A DNA stretch of 64,000 nucleotides from Peptoniphilus_A genitalis (GCF_949769225.1 NZ_CATKPB010000008.1); one strand, 5' to 3'. Counted from the first letter of the stretch, positions 41,306 to 50,760 are shown. Notes: a model not told the origin generated them from the sequence alone. Numbers and translations are program-made.

Positions 41306-44300
41306 TTAGTATGCCAACTTAAGTTCTATGTCTTTATCTTGTTCAAGGCTGATTCGGTCTACAAGTGCCTTGAAGTTTTGACCACCAATACTTAAGTTCA
41401 AATTTATATCTTTGTCTTCAGCTTCCTTGTTTGCAAATTCTTTTGATAAATCAGACGATACTTTAAATTTTTTGTTTAAACTTGCATCAGGTATTTCATT
41501 TAATTCACCCAATGCATCATGGACTAGATTAAAATTATCACCAATTCCAAGTGCTAATCCCTCTGCAATGTATGATCCAAATTCATAAAATACTTTTGAA
41601 GGTGAATGAATTCCAAACATGTTTTTAAATTTATTTATCGCCTTATTGCCCATGTCTTTAAATCGTTTTACAACTTGCGGAGTTTGTTTTTGTACACCTT
41701 TTGATAATCCTTGTCCAACAGATCTTCCCAAAGGTATTGTGTTTGTAAAAGTTTTTGCCACTGTTCCTAATGGGCCGCCACCCATAAATTGACCAATGGC
41801 TTGCTTTCCTACAGTTGCAACTGTTCCACTTGCACTACCAAAAACACTGTTGAATTTTTGACCTATGCTTTTTGCTGTGTTAAGTGCAGATTCCATCATA
41901 TTCTTAATAGTTTGTATAAGACTTGATTTCTTAGACTTTGCACCTTCTTTGATTTTTTCAACAGCGTTTTTACCTTCTTCATGCAATTTGCCATCATAAG
42001 ATTTAATCTTATCGACAGTATCTTTCATGATATCTCCAATTTGGATTATTATTGTAATTCCATTTGAGCCAATGCCTTCTTTTAAGGCAATTGTTATTTG
42101 TTGACCTGCCACTGTAAAATCAGCACAAGAAGTTTTTAAGGTTTCAACACTCTTGTCTGCAGAGTTTTTCACAGTGCTTAGTAAATTGTTAGTCTTATCT
42201 TTAACACCCTTTTCAAGGGAATTGACAAGGCCTCTACCAGTGGTATTAAATTCAGCTTTTTTATTTACAATACCTTCTTTAAATTTATTAGCAATTTTAG
42301 ATCCTGCTTCATAAAGTCCCGGAGCTTTGCTTATAATTTCTTTTTTCATTTGTGGTGCTATGTTAGACACCATTCTTTTTATAGGTTTAAAGTTTTCTGT
42401 TAAACCTTTTGAAAAACCATACATTATAGCTGCACCTGAACCAACAAGAAGTCTTTTATCATAACTTATTGGTCCCTTATGAGCTTTAATCCAACCGCCA
42501 ATACCAGAAATAAATTGCTTACCTTTTTCCCACGCTGCTGTCAAACCTCTTACAAAACCATCCATAATTGCTCTACCAGCGCTTGCAAGGTTGATGTTTC
42601 TTAGACTATTAAATAATCCTTTGATTTTATTTATATGACCACTAATAGTTGTTACAGCGCTACCGATAGCAGATTTAATTCCATTCCAAGCTGTTGTCAA
42701 TCCAGACTTTAAAGAATTTCCAGAGCTAGTAAGTTGTTTAAATACATTAACAATGCTAGTTATAAAACCTTTAATTGCGTTAGCAGCACCACTTATTAGA
42801 GTTTTTATTCCGTTCCATACAGCGGTTATAGCTGATTTTAAACTTGTTCCAGCAGTTTGCAGTGATGTGAATACTGTCTTAATTCCGGTTATGGCTGTTG
42901 TTATAGCAGTTTTTGCAGTTGAAATAACATTTTTAATATTATTCCAAGCAGATGACATTAAAGTTTTTAAAGATGTTCCTGCTGTTCCTAGATTTGCAAA
43001 TAACCCTATTACAGTCCCAACCGCTTGGGCTACTACTGCAAGCGCAGGTGCTATTGCCTTAAATACTTCAACGATACCTTTTACTACTGGTGTTAAAAGT
43101 CTGGCAACACTTGCGAATAGATTAAATGAACTTGTTATCCCTATTACTGCTCCTTTTACTACTCCTCCAAGGAATGACCCTAGAACTTGAAAAGCAGGTG
43201 TTAATGCACTTGCTATTGTACTAATTAAAGGTTGGCAAGCGTTCCATAAATTTTTAAACGCACTTACAAGTCCAGAAATAGCTGGAGACACAATTCCAAT
43301 AAAGCTTTGGAACCCTGCTTGCACTGCAGGTAAAACCTGACTTATTAAATTCTCAATCCCCGAAAAATCCATCTGACCGATAGCAGTCATTATTGCTTGA
43401 CCTACTGGAGCAATACCTGTCACAATACTTTGGAAAAGACCTGGAACTTGTCCAAAGGCGGTTTTAAGAGATGAAATTAAACCATTCACACTTGTTTTAA
43501 TTCCGTTGAAAGCAGTTGTTAAAGCTTGATTATTGCTAAAGCCTTTCCCAAGACTTTCAACTAATTTTTTCCCTTCTTCAGCTAACATTGGACCCATTGT
43601 TTGTGCAAAGGAAGTTATCCCTTTGGGAATGTTTTTAAAGATTTCGCCTATCATAGGAATTAAATTATCAAAAACAAAAGTCTTAACAGTAACTGCTAAA
43701 TTAGAAAATGATTCTTTAACATTTTCTCCAATTGCTATATTTCCCAGCACATCCTTAAATGCTGCCTTCATTTGTCCAAAGGATCCTGACACAGTAGTCG
43801 CTGCTTCTTTTGCAGTTGTTCCTGTTATGTCCAGCTTGCCTTGTATAGCGTGAATAGCTTGGTAAACATCAGACAAGTTGTTTATGTCATACTTAACACC
43901 AGTGATTTCTTGTGCATCCTTTAAAAGACGCTCCATTTCTTTCTTAGTACCACCATAACCAAGCTTTAAGTTGTCTAGCATTGTGTAATTCTGCTTAGCA
44001 AATCCTTGATAAGCATTTTGGATGTCACCCATGTGAGTACCCATCTTATTAGCATTATCGGACATATCCATGAAAGCCATGTTAGATACATCTGCGGCTT
44101 TCTTTGTATTACCTGCGGTTGATTGTAAAAGAGATGCGGCAAAAGATGTAACACCCTCCATATACTCATTGGCTGATACACCTGATGTTTTATAAGCCTG
44201 TCTTGCATAATCTCTAACACGACCAGCCGATTCTTTAAAAAGTGTTTCAACTCCACCAATAGACTGTTGAAGCTTTGCACCTTCAGATATTGATGCCGAT

Positions 44301-44488
44301 ATTGCTTTCCCAATTCCAGCTGCAGCTATTACTGCTTTAAGTTTACTAACTAGCTTTGCACCAATCAAACCACCTGAACTTGTTCCAGCTGATTGTGACT
44401 CACCTTTTAAAAGGTTAGATATTTTTCCGCTAATTCCTTGTGCTGATGGAATAATTTGCACATAGGCTTTTCCTAATTCCGTTGCCAT
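41306..44488 (-). CDS. Phage tail tape measure protein
   Basis: 1060 aa, the longest gene of the prophage. It begins A-Y-V-Q-I-I-P-S-A-Q-G-I, has a PhageMin_Tail-like region at about 70-250, hydrophobic Ala/Gly/Ile-rich helices (300-620) and repeated W-N-(G/N)-I-K blocks, ending with F-G-I-H-S-P-S-K-V-F. It sets tail length and is ejected on infection. Confidence 0.92.
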   Translation of the reverse strand: MATELGKAYVQIIPSAQGISGKISNLLKGESQSAGTSSGGLIGAKLVSKLKAVIAAAGIGKAISASISEGAKLQQSIGGVETLFKESAGRVRDYARQAYKTSGVSANEYMEGVTSFAASLLQSTAGNTKKAADVSNMAFMDMSDNANKMGTHMGDIQNAYQGFAKQNYTMLDNLKLGYGGTKKEMERLLKDAQEITGVKYDINNLSDVYQAIHAIQGKLDITGTTAKEAATTVSGSFGQMKAAFKDVLGNIAIGENVKESFSNLAVTVKTFVFDNLIPMIGEIFKNIPKGITSFAQTMGPMLAEEGKKLVESLGKGFSNNQALTTAFNGIKTSVNGLISSLKTAFGQVPGLFQSIVTGIAPVGQAIMTAIGQMDFSGIENLISQVLPAVQAGFQSFIGIVSPAISGLVSAFKNLWNACQPLISTIASALTPAFQVLGSFLGGVVKGAVIGITSSFNLFASVARLLTPVVKGIVEVFKAIAPALAVVAQAVGTVIGLFANLGTAGTSLKTLMSSAWNNIKNVISTAKTAITTAITGIKTVFTSLQTAGTSLKSAITAVWNGIKTLISGAANAIKGFITSIVNVFKQLTSSGNSLKSGLTTAWNGIKSAIGSAVTTISGHINKIKGLFNSLRNINLASAGRAIMDGFVRGLTAAWEKGKQFISGIGGWIKAHKGPISYDKRLLVGSGAAIMYGFSKGLTENFKPIKRMVSNIAPQMKKEIISKAPGLYEAGSKIANKFKEGIVNKKAEFNTTGRGLVNSLEKGVKDKTNNLLSTVKNSADKSVETLKTSCADFTVAGQQITIALKEGIGSNGITIIIQIGDIMKDTVDKIKSYDGKLHEEGKNAVEKIKEGAKSKKSSLIQTIKNMMESALNTAKSIGQKFNSVFGSASGTVATVGKQAIGQFMGGGPLGTVAKTFTNTIPLGRSVGQGLSKGVQKQTPQVVKRFKDMGNKAINKFKNMFGIHSPSKVFYEFGSYIAEGLALGIGDNFNLVHDALGELNEIPDASLNKKFKVSSDLSKEFANKEAEDKDINLNLSIGGQNFKALVDRISLEQDKDIELKLAY

Positions 44489-44847
44489 TAATTTACACCT
44501 CCTTCTATTATTCTTTTTCTGATTTTTTCAAAGTCCTCACTAGACATAAAACCTTGTAACTCTTCTTTTTTCTCTGCTTCATCTAGTAGTAACTTTGGAT
44601 AATTTTTCCCTTTTTCTGCATCCTTTGTCTTTGAATACAAAATTAAGGTCAACCTATCCAAGATACCTGCAAGCAGAGACTCTTTAACATTAAACCTGCT
44701 TTGCGACATCTTCATTCTGATTCTTGCATCTTCTCTTAAACCTTTGGCAAATATAGCAATTTTAGTTAAAGGTATGCTTTCAAAATCATAAATCTGATAA
44801 GTTTCTGCTAAATCACAAAGTAAAGCCTCTTTGTCTAGTTCATACAT
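44488..44847 (-). CDS. Tail assembly chaperone, downstream (T) part
   Basis: 119 aa if started at the ATG at 44847, but its frame is open upstream to the slippery site at 44865, so it is most likely made as the second half of a -1 frameshift fusion of 213 aa with the preceding gene. Overlaps the tape measure start by one base. Confidence 0.8.
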   Translation of the reverse strand: MYELDKEALLCDLAETYQIYDFESIPLTKIAIFAKGLREDARIRMKMSQSRFNVKESLLAGILDRLTLILYSKTKDAEKGKNYPKLLLDEAEKKEELQGFMSSEDFEKIRKRIIEGGVN

Positions 44848-44858
44848 TCCAGCAAGGA

Positions 44859-45128
44859 CTATGAGTTTTTTACTTCTTTATTGCCAGTTATTATTTCGGC
44901 AAGTTCATCTGAAATCTTATCTGCTGGCACTGTTCCATCTTCAAGCCTTACGTGGTTATACAAGGCCTCTTTTCCATCCTTACCTAAAAGCATCTCAATA
45001 GCTTTAGGTAAAAGGAGCGGATTTTCATCCACCCCTGCAAATAAATCTAACAATTCAAAGTTATTCAGTGCATTTTCATTTATCGAATATGCAAATCCTG
45101 TGCTTGTCTTTTTCTTCTTAGTAGCCAT
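44859..45128 (-). CDS. Tail assembly chaperone, upstream (G) part
   Basis: 89 aa. Small helical protein between the tail tube and tape measure genes, the invariable position of the gpG-type chaperone. Its last codons contain the slippery heptamer A-AAA-AAC. Confidence 0.8.
   Translation of the reverse strand: MATKKKKTSTGFAYSINENALNNFELLDLFAGVDENPLLLPKAIEMLLGKDGKEALYNHVRLEDGTVPADKISDELAEIITGNKEVKNS
44865..44871 (-). promoter_or_regulatory. Programmed -1 ribosomal frameshift site (A AAA AAC)
   Basis: The zero frame reads GTA-AAA-AAC-TCA-TAG. A -1 slip on AAA-AAC continues CTC-ATA-GTC-CTT-GCT-GGA-ATG, entering the downstream chaperone frame with no stop between. This joins 88 residues of the first part to six linker residues and the 119 residues of the second. 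Confidence 0.88.
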
Positions 45129-45130
45129 TC

Positions 45131-45685
45131 TTATTGACCTTTCTTGATGTATTCATAATGAGTGTTGCCATCTTTATCAGGTAAAGCATCAACTGTTAAT
45201 TCAAATCCAATTGCATCTTCATCTGTATATTCAATATCACCAATTTCGGAGATTTCTCCATTGGCAATTACTATTCTTTTTAAGATATTACCTTTTAGAA
45301 TCATGTCTATTACATAAGAGCATGTAGGCAATTGCTTAGCGTTTGCTTTAACTGTAATTCCAGTTTCAAGATCACCTGTCACGTTGTCTTTTCCATAAAC
45401 TGTTTTTAAAACATCAACATTTATTGATTCTATTAAAGTAAATTCAAAAGTATCTGGTTTTTCAGTAGATACGACTAGAACTGTATCTCCACCCCACGCT
45501 TTAATCTTGTCAGAATCAGGTGAATTTCCATTTGTAAGACCATCATCTGAAACATAGCCAAGTGATTTAAAAGCATCATCTAGCTTTGTTGTTGCATCTG
45601 TAGGTAAAGCTGTTCCCACCTCTGCGACATAAATTGCTCCGCCAATTTTAGGTTTACCAAAACTTACATTTTTTGTTTCTGCCAT
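45131..45685 (-). CDS. Major tail (tube) protein
   Basis: 184 aa. Opening F-G-K-P-K-I-G-G-A-I-Y and G-Y-V-S-D-D-G-L fit phage major tail proteins of Gram-positive siphoviruses, and the position before the chaperones agrees. Two bases separate it from the chaperone gene. Confidence 0.85.
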   Translation of the reverse strand: MAETKNVSFGKPKIGGAIYVAEVGTALPTDATTKLDDAFKSLGYVSDDGLTNGNSPDSDKIKAWGGDTVLVVSTEKPDTFEFTLIESINVDVLKTVYGKDNVTGDLETGITVKANAKQLPTCSYVIDMILKGNILKRIVIANGEISEIGDIEYTDEDAIGFELTVDALPDKDGNTHYEYIKKGQ

Positions 45686-45700
45686 ATTTATCTTCCTTTC

Positions 45701-46033
45701 TCAATATGTGATATCAAACACTGCTTGATATCTGTACTTTTTACTTGTTGTGTCCGTAAAATTATAGTCAGAGTTTAGTCTGACTCCACCAACCTCTTTG
45801 CTCCACTGTAATTTAAAGACTGCCGCCTTTAATTCTTCATTTAACTTTGCCGCCTCGTACATCGATTTTGCATAAGACTGAAAAGCAAAGCTTGCAGAAT
45901 TTATTTGATTCTTTTGTCCCCCTGAAGTTTTTTCAAAAATGACATAAGAATCAGGCATATTATCTTCTTTTTCTAAATACACTGGAACTTTTAAAGTCTT
46001 TTCTAGGTGGTTTCTCATAACTATTTCAATCAT
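45701..46033 (-). CDS. Tail terminator/tail completion protein
   Basis: 110 aa. Alpha/beta protein with Y-V-I-F-E-K-T-S-G-G, matching by position and size the tail terminator between connector and tail tube genes. Confidence 0.65.
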   Translation of the reverse strand: MIEIVMRNHLEKTLKVPVYLEKEDNMPDSYVIFEKTSGGQKNQINSASFAFQSYAKSMYEAAKLNEELKAAVFKLQWSKEVGGVRLNSDYNFTDTTSKKYRYQAVFDITY

Positions 46034-46266
46034 TTTAAAGCCTTCAATAATATATTTCCGTGTAGATTTCTGTAATAAGCTTCTTTAGTTTCTGGATAGA
46101 CCATAGCATTTACTCTGGTCTTACCAACCCTTGAATTCATAGAAAATCCAACACCGGCTCTACTTAGTACACCGCTAGCCTTTTCTTCTACGATTCCTTG
46201 CATTTCTCCACTTTGAAGGAGTTCTCTTACTCCAGCACGATTAAGTTCAAACTTGAATTTACTCAT
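46030..46266 (-). CDS. Short HK97 gp10-like neck protein
   Basis: 78 aa, shorter than the usual 120-150 aa HK97 gp10. It keeps the R-A-G-V-G and K-T-R-V-N-A-M-V blocks. SD GGAAGTTT before the ATG. Overlaps both neighbours. Confidence 0.6.
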   Translation of the reverse strand: MSKFKFELNRAGVRELLQSGEMQGIVEEKASGVLSRAGVGFSMNSRVGKTRVNAMVYPETKEAYYRNLHGNILLKALK

Positions 46267-46597
46267 AAACTTCCACCTGAACTTTCTTATTCCAGTCGAG
46301 AGGGATTAAACCTTCAATTCCTTGTGTGACTTTACCAAAGGTTTTAAATTTCTGTCCAAAGAATTTTACTTCTCTATTTTCCCAGTTGTGATTATCTCCC
46401 TTTGGTATGCCAAGGATATAGACTGCTTTTTCCCCTTCAAGTTCCATTGAATTTATAATGTCATCTGAATTTGTAGGAGCGACTAAAACATTGTTGACCT
46501 TGATTTCTTTTTCTTCATAGACTGGATGACCAAAAGGATCTCTTTCGACTTCCACCCTATCTATTAAAGTAACTGTTATTCCCTTGATTCTCGTCAT
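46259..46597 (-). CDS. Head-tail adaptor (Gp16-like closure protein)
   Basis: About 112 aa, beta-rich, with D-P-F-G-H-P-V-Y-E-E and the G-L-I-P-L-D-W end. The ATG at 46597 has GGAGTGA upstream and overlaps the previous gene by 41 bp. Assigned by gene order. Confidence 0.65.
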   Translation of the reverse strand: MTRIKGITVTLIDRVEVERDPFGHPVYEEKEIKVNNVLVAPTNSDDIINSMELEGEKAVYILGIPKGDNHNWENREVKFFGQKFKTFGKVTQGIEGLIPLDWNKKVQVEVYE

Positions 46598-46973
46598 AAA
46601 AATCAATCACTCCATATCTTTGATTTCTTAGTCCAAGTCTTGCAAGTTCAGACCTCTTTATAAAAAGACCACCACCTGGTACAAGAAAAGTTCCAGACCA
46701 GGAGTAACCTAAAGCAGATTCTGAAGACTGCGTCATTGGTTCCTGGTCTGTAGATGTCATCAAAGTTCTTCCAACCACGTCAACGACAACTGACTTAAAG
46801 ACATTTTTTAAATCTTCGTCTTTGAGCATTTCTTCCAAATCTTTGCCAACATTGTCTGCTTCAAGTCTTATAGATGATTCAATAACTGGAATAAGCTCAG
46901 CCGCTCTTTCAGATTCTTCATTTGTAAGATTCCTGAAAAGCTTTATTACATCATCAACTGTTGTGTAAGCCAT
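46557..46973 (-). CDS. Head-tail connector protein (gp6/gp15-like)
   Basis: About 138 aa and largely helical, beginning Y-T-T-V-D-D-V-I-K-L-F-R, with a later S-A-L-G-Y-S-W-S-G-T-F-L-V-P-G-G block found in connector proteins. The ATG at 46973 follows GGGTGAG. Confidence 0.7.
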   Translation of the reverse strand: MAYTTVDDVIKLFRNLTNEESERAAELIPVIESSIRLEADNVGKDLEEMLKDEDLKNVFKSVVVDVVGRTLMTSTDQEPMTQSSESALGYSWSGTFLVPGGGLFIKRSELARLGLRNQRYGVIDFYDENQGNNSYFNR

Positions 46974-46974
46974 A

Positions 46975-47232
46975 TTACTCACCCATCATTAATTTGATTA
47001 AATCTTCTTTCTTTGCTTTCTTGTCATAGTCAATTCCAAGTGCTTCAAGTTCATTCATTATTTCTTCTTTGGTTAAATCTGTTGAACTTTCTTCAACAGG
47101 CTTTTTAACTTCTACCTTTTCTTTAGGTGCTTCTTGACCAGCATCTTTTTTGTCATACTCAATCCATCGACCACCATAAATTTTTGAGGGACTATCCAGG
47201 ATAGCCCCAGTCTTTTTATTAAAGTATCTCAT
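46975..47232 (-). CDS. Small phage protein with HeH/SAP-like C-terminus
   Basis: 85 aa. The end (E-E-I-M-N-E-L-E-A-L-G-I-D-Y-D...K-E-D-L-I-K-L-M) is a helix-extended-loop-helix motif seen in Rho-N/HeH phage proteins next to capsid genes. The first part is a short strand domain. Confidence 0.65.
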   Translation of the reverse strand: MRYFNKKTGAILDSPSKIYGGRWIEYDKKDAGQEAPKEKVEVKKPVEESSTDLTKEEIMNELEALGIDYDKKAKKEDLIKLMMGE

Positions 47233-47236
47233 CTCA

Positions 47237-48118
47237 TCATGCTTCCTTAACTACTGCAAAGGATTCTGGCATAAGGATTCCCCAACCAAGGTATGCTTCA
47301 CATCTGATGTAGATTTGATTGTAGTTCTTAAGGTCCTTGCCACTTCCATCTGGATCCCCATATTGGATAATTTCAAGTGGAATTTGTTTTGCATAGCCCC
47401 ATTTAAAAGCATTAGCAAAATCTCCAACAATTGCTCTGTTTTTCCCACCATTAGCAATAGTAGAGTTAACATCTGCTCTTAGACCATTTACAAATTCAGG
47501 ACTTGCTCCCCAAGCTAATTCAGGGAATTGCTTAACTCCATTGACTTTTAATTTTGCAAGAGCTGTAGCAAATGCAGGTGCCATCGCAAGACCATTCACT
47601 TCACCATCTGCACCTTGAACCATGCCAACTGCTGCTTCAACATTTGTGTCTGGGTCTGCTTCAGTGTAAGTAACAGATTGAGTTACTTTCTTTTCAAAAC
47701 AGTTATTTCCAATAATATCTGATGCAGCTTTTGAACGAGGATTGATACCGTGAATTGCCATAAGGTCAAGACCTTTAGCAAGCTTTCTTGCAAAGCCTTC
47801 GTTAAATGCTTTTAGCATGTCGATTTTTACTTCTTCAGATGCAAACATAAACTCATCAGAAACTCTTGCACCATATTCAACTTTTAAAGGCACAATTGTT
47901 ACTGGATCAAGAGTAATTCCACCGTGTGACTTTTTGCCATTTTCAGCGACAATGTCAATTTCAGAATCCATTGAGAATACAAATTGCTCTGTACCATTAA
48001 ATGGAATTGCTTCTTGTCCTGATAAAATTGCTAGTGATGATTTTCCTTTAACCTTGTTAATTAGGTCATTGATTAATTGTTCATTAAATAAATTTGCTTT
48101 TGATAATACTTCTGCCAT
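47237..48118 (-). CDS. Major capsid protein (HK97 fold)
   Basis: 293 aa. The block Y-G-A-R-V-S-D-E-F-M and the later R-A-I-V-G-D-F, W-G-I-L-M-P-E-S-F-A-V-V are typical of HK97-fold capsid proteins. No protease gene is present upstream; a separate scaffold gene is. Confidence 0.88.
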   Translation of the reverse strand: MAEVLSKANLFNEQLINDLINKVKGKSSLAILSGQEAIPFNGTEQFVFSMDSEIDIVAENGKKSHGGITLDPVTIVPLKVEYGARVSDEFMFASEEVKIDMLKAFNEGFARKLAKGLDLMAIHGINPRSKAASDIIGNNCFEKKVTQSVTYTEADPDTNVEAAVGMVQGADGEVNGLAMAPAFATALAKLKVNGVKQFPELAWGASPEFVNGLRADVNSTIANGGKNRAIVGDFANAFKWGYAKQIPLEIIQYGDPDGSGKDLKNYNQIYIRCEAYLGWGILMPESFAVVKEA

Positions 48119-48135
48119 ATTAATATCTCCTTTTC

Positions 48136-48594
48136 TTAATCCTCAAGGTTTAAGCCTTGAAGTAATTCTTTATACGCTCCACTTTGACCCTTATTTATTT
48201 CAGGATTTTTAAGCGGTGGCACAACTTCTTTCTTCTCAAAATACTTTGAAAGACTCTTTGCATCTTCAAGCATTTCTTCTTCAGTTTCTCCTTGGATCCT
48301 GCCGGCTAAGTTATAAGGAATTTTATTTTCTAGTGCAATTTTTCTTTGCATTTCAGATTTTTCATAACCTTTAATTTGACCTTGTAACTTTTCAATCTCT
48401 GAATCCTTTTCAGATGCTTTTTCAAGGTTTGCCTTTGCTTCAGCATTTTCAGATTTAAGTTCTTGAATTTGAGTTTCATAAGTATTTATTTTTTCTTTGT
48501 ACTCATCTTCAACTTTAGATCTTTCTCTCTTAAGTCTTTCAGCTATTATTTTGTCTAGTTCTTCTTGTGTTTCTATAACTTTAAATTCTGTCAT
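48136..48594 (-). CDS. Capsid scaffold protein (DUF4355-like)
   Basis: 152 aa, highly charged coiled coil (about 15-110) rich in Glu and Lys, ending in a short C-terminal helix; this is the DUF4355 scaffold layout. It lies 17 bp before the capsid gene. Confidence 0.8.
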   Translation of the reverse strand: MTEFKVIETQEELDKIIAERLKRERSKVEDEYKEKINTYETQIQELKSENAEAKANLEKASEKDSEIEKLQGQIKGYEKSEMQRKIALENKIPYNLAGRIQGETEEEMLEDAKSLSKYFEKKEVVPPLKNPEINKGQSGAYKELLQGLNLED

Positions 48595-48635
48595 TGTCTT
48601 CCTCCCGTTTTCCCACGTCTGGTAATTTTTTATAT

Positions 48636-48661
48636 TAAAAAAGCAACTCTATTGAGCTGCT
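48636..48661 (-). terminator. Terminator after terminase gene
   Basis: AGCAGCTC-AATA-GAGTTGCT followed by TTTTTT, directly after the terminase stop codon at 48664. Confidence 0.8.
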
Positions 48662-48663
48662 AA

Positions 48664-50064
48664 TTAATAACTTATTTTTTGTTTTGTTTGTGTTTTGCCT
48701 TCTTTGCAAATCCAGTGTGCCAGCAAAGCACTATCCATAAGAACTATGTCCATGTCTTCAAACTGACTTTTATATCCAAAACCACCGCTTGTTCCAATTA
48801 GTCTTTTGTCGCAATTGGTCACTACTTGCGTAAGTGATGGTTGGTCCATGTGGCACAAAGTTTTAGAATATATCGCTTCTTCCCACATCGAATTTGCAAT
48901 TATTATTTCTTTTACAGTCGGTAAGATTACATTTCCTAGTCCTTCTTCTTTTAACTCTTTGGATAAAATCTCTTGTCTTGAAGCACCATCAATAACAATT
49001 CTTTCTACATCAATTTTTTTAAGAAAATCAATCATCCAATAGTCGCCATTTCTAATGTTTTGACAGTCGATTGCTTCAACAAAAATTCTATTTGATAGAG
49101 TTTTAACTGCAATTGAAAGAGCTACATTGGTTCCATCTTTACCAAATTTTATTCCAGCATAAAGTTTTCCTTTAAGAGTGGGTAACTTCTTAACCTTTAA
49201 AGCTTCCCACTCATATTCAGATATTGCAGATTTTTGGTTGTACCTTAACCAAAGACCTAACCTTTGAATATTAAAATCTGTTTCATCTGGACCAATTTCT
49301 TCTTCAATGGCTCTTTCTGTGAGCTTATATCCTAATGATGGATTTGTAAGATACCATAAGTCTTTATCATGGATGTCACTCATGTCCTCAACAGACCATT
49401 CAGCCCAACCGTTGTGCTTTCTTCCACCAGATAGGATTGATTCACGATATTTTGTAAATACAGTTCCGCCAGATACCATTGTTGGTGGAGTTCCACACAT
49501 TATAGTCATTGGATTGTCAGAATCTGTTACCGTGTATTTAAGAGCTGACTCTTGGTCATCTGTATACTCTTGGGCCTCGTCAATAATAAGCATGTCAAAG
49601 CCTTCACCAAGTCCACCTGTAGATGTCCTTGTTCTAAATTGAATTACTCCTCCGTATTCTGTGAGTTCAATTCTTTCTTGACCCTTTGCCTTAATTGATG
49701 AGAAGTTTTCTTTATCTACAAGACCCATATCTTCAAGGTATTTCTTTAGCTTCTCAAAAGATGAGTGAGAAGTTGAAATCCTATGAGCTGTGTGTAAAAT
49801 ATTTAGTCCATGAAATAGTCCCCAAAGTTCAGCCATGTAGACTACTTCGGTTTTACCATTTCTTCTTGGGACTGCGTATCCAAATTTTGAGTGAGTCCAT
49901 AGATCCTCGTCATTCATAGCAAAGAGATCATTTATCATCTTTTCTTGCCAAGGAAAGGGACTTCTTCCAGTTTTTTTATAAAGATCTACTGCCTCATTAC
50001 CTAGCGATTTCTTATAATCTAAAATTACCGACTTAGTGGGAGTTTGACTTCCATATTTTTTCAA
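48664..50064 (-). CDS. Terminase large subunit
   Basis: 466 aa. Walker A-like P-R-R-N-G-K-T-E (66-73), Walker B M-L-I-I-D-E-A-Q-E (158-166) and a C-terminal nuclease half with V-I-D-G-A-S and a final H-W pair region. Packages phage DNA. It is unusual in lying after the portal and MuF genes rather than before them. Confidence 0.92.
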   Translation of the reverse strand: MKKYGSQTPTKSVILDYKKSLGNEAVDLYKKTGRSPFPWQEKMINDLFAMNDEDLWTHSKFGYAVPRRNGKTEVVYMAELWGLFHGLNILHTAHRISTSHSSFEKLKKYLEDMGLVDKENFSSIKAKGQERIELTEYGGVIQFRTRTSTGGLGEGFDMLIIDEAQEYTDDQESALKYTVTDSDNPMTIMCGTPPTMVSGGTVFTKYRESILSGGRKHNGWAEWSVEDMSDIHDKDLWYLTNPSLGYKLTERAIEEEIGPDETDFNIQRLGLWLRYNQKSAISEYEWEALKVKKLPTLKGKLYAGIKFGKDGTNVALSIAVKTLSNRIFVEAIDCQNIRNGDYWMIDFLKKIDVERIVIDGASRQEILSKELKEEGLGNVILPTVKEIIIANSMWEEAIYSKTLCHMDQPSLTQVVTNCDKRLIGTSGGFGYKSQFEDMDIVLMDSALLAHWICKEGKTQTKQKISY

Positions 50065-50090
50065 AATATCAAACTCCTTTATATAAATTT

Positions 50091-50136
50091 AATCGTGTGA
50101 ATTTACTTGCGATTTTTACACGATTAATTCACGATT
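50091..50136. repeat. CACGATT repeats before terminase gene
   Basis: AATCGTGT at 50091-50098 is inverted relative to ACACGATT at 50118-50125, and CACGATT recurs 11 bp later (50130-50136). They straddle the end of the metallopeptidase gene and the terminase leader. Possible operator. Confidence 0.4.
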
Positions 50137-50433
50137 ATCTTTAGTTAATTTAATACTGTTATCTTTAAGAACAATATACAATGCTTCTCCCAATCTTGAA
50201 ACTATATCTTCAGAAAGTTCGAAATTATACATGTCTGAAATCCCGTGTAATACTTCATGAATTAAGGTTGCTTTGTTTTGTTCTTCATCGTTTAACAAAT
50301 CGTTAAGATAAATTTCACGCTTGTTATAGTCTATTTCACCATAACAATCATTTCCACCTTCTATGAGATTGTGTTTTGGATTTGTTTTTATAATTTTATA
50401 ATTTTTCCAACCTATTTTTATTTCATCTAACAT
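50116..50433 (-). CDS. Phage zinc metallopeptidase-like protein (HExxH)
   Basis: About 105 aa. The zinc motif H-E-V-L-H sits near residue 63 in T-L-I-H-E-V-L-H-G-I, resembling ImmA/IrrE or SprT-like minimal peptidases. The ATG at 50433 has GGAGGAAAA. Similar small proteins are common near phage head genes; the substrate is unknown. Confidence 0.65.
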   Translation of the reverse strand: MLDEIKIGWKNYKIIKTNPKHNLIEGGNDCYGEIDYNKREIYLNDLLNDEEQNKATLIHEVLHGISDMYNFELSEDIVSRLGEALYIVLKDNSIKLTKDNRELIV

Positions 50434-50444
50434 TTTTCCTCCAA

Positions 50445-50480
50445 TAAAAAAGCACATCTAACATTTGTTGTCAGTGTGCT
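50445..50480 (-). terminator. Terminator after the candidate immunity gene
   Basis: Nested hairpin AGCACA...TGTGCT (50451-50456 and 50475-50480) with inner AACA/TGTT, followed by TTTTTT on the minus strand. Confidence 0.75.
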
Positions 50481-50481
50481 C

Positions 50482-50760
50482 TTATTTTTCGTGAAGTGGT
50501 CTAATTTTCGAGTCTCTTTTTGGTTCTGGTAAACCAACCCTTTGAGCCATGATTTTATACTCTTTAAACTCGTCATCAGTTTTATCACAATTAGCTATAT
50601 GCCTGTATCTTTTAAACTTAGTTAGTTCTTCCTCTGTAAAATAATTCTTTTGATCAATTTTTAATGGATTATCTTTTAAAAATTTATACAACAAATTCAT
50701 TTTATTTTCTTCAAATATAATAACTTTATTATTTGAATCTGTAACGAGTATATAGTTCAT
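50482..50760 (-). CDS. Small protein overlapping the MuF-toxin gene (candidate immunity protein)
   Basis: 92 aa from the ATG at 50760, which shares one base with the toxin gene stop (TAATG); GGAGGTGGATTA supplies the SD. It is soluble, charged and has no family I recognise. Translational coupling to a toxin-domain gene and a terminator directly after it make it a two-gene unit; the immunity role is an inference. Confidence 0.55.
   Translation of the reverse strand: MNYILVTDSNNKVIIFEENKMNLLYKFLKDNPLKIDQKNYFTEEELTKFKRYRHIANCDKTDDEFKEYKIMAQRVGLPEPKRDSKIRPLHEK

Noticed and set aside
42753..43190. Plus-strand open frames across the tape measure gene
   Set aside because: Shadows of an Ala/Gly/Ile-rich gene without start signals.
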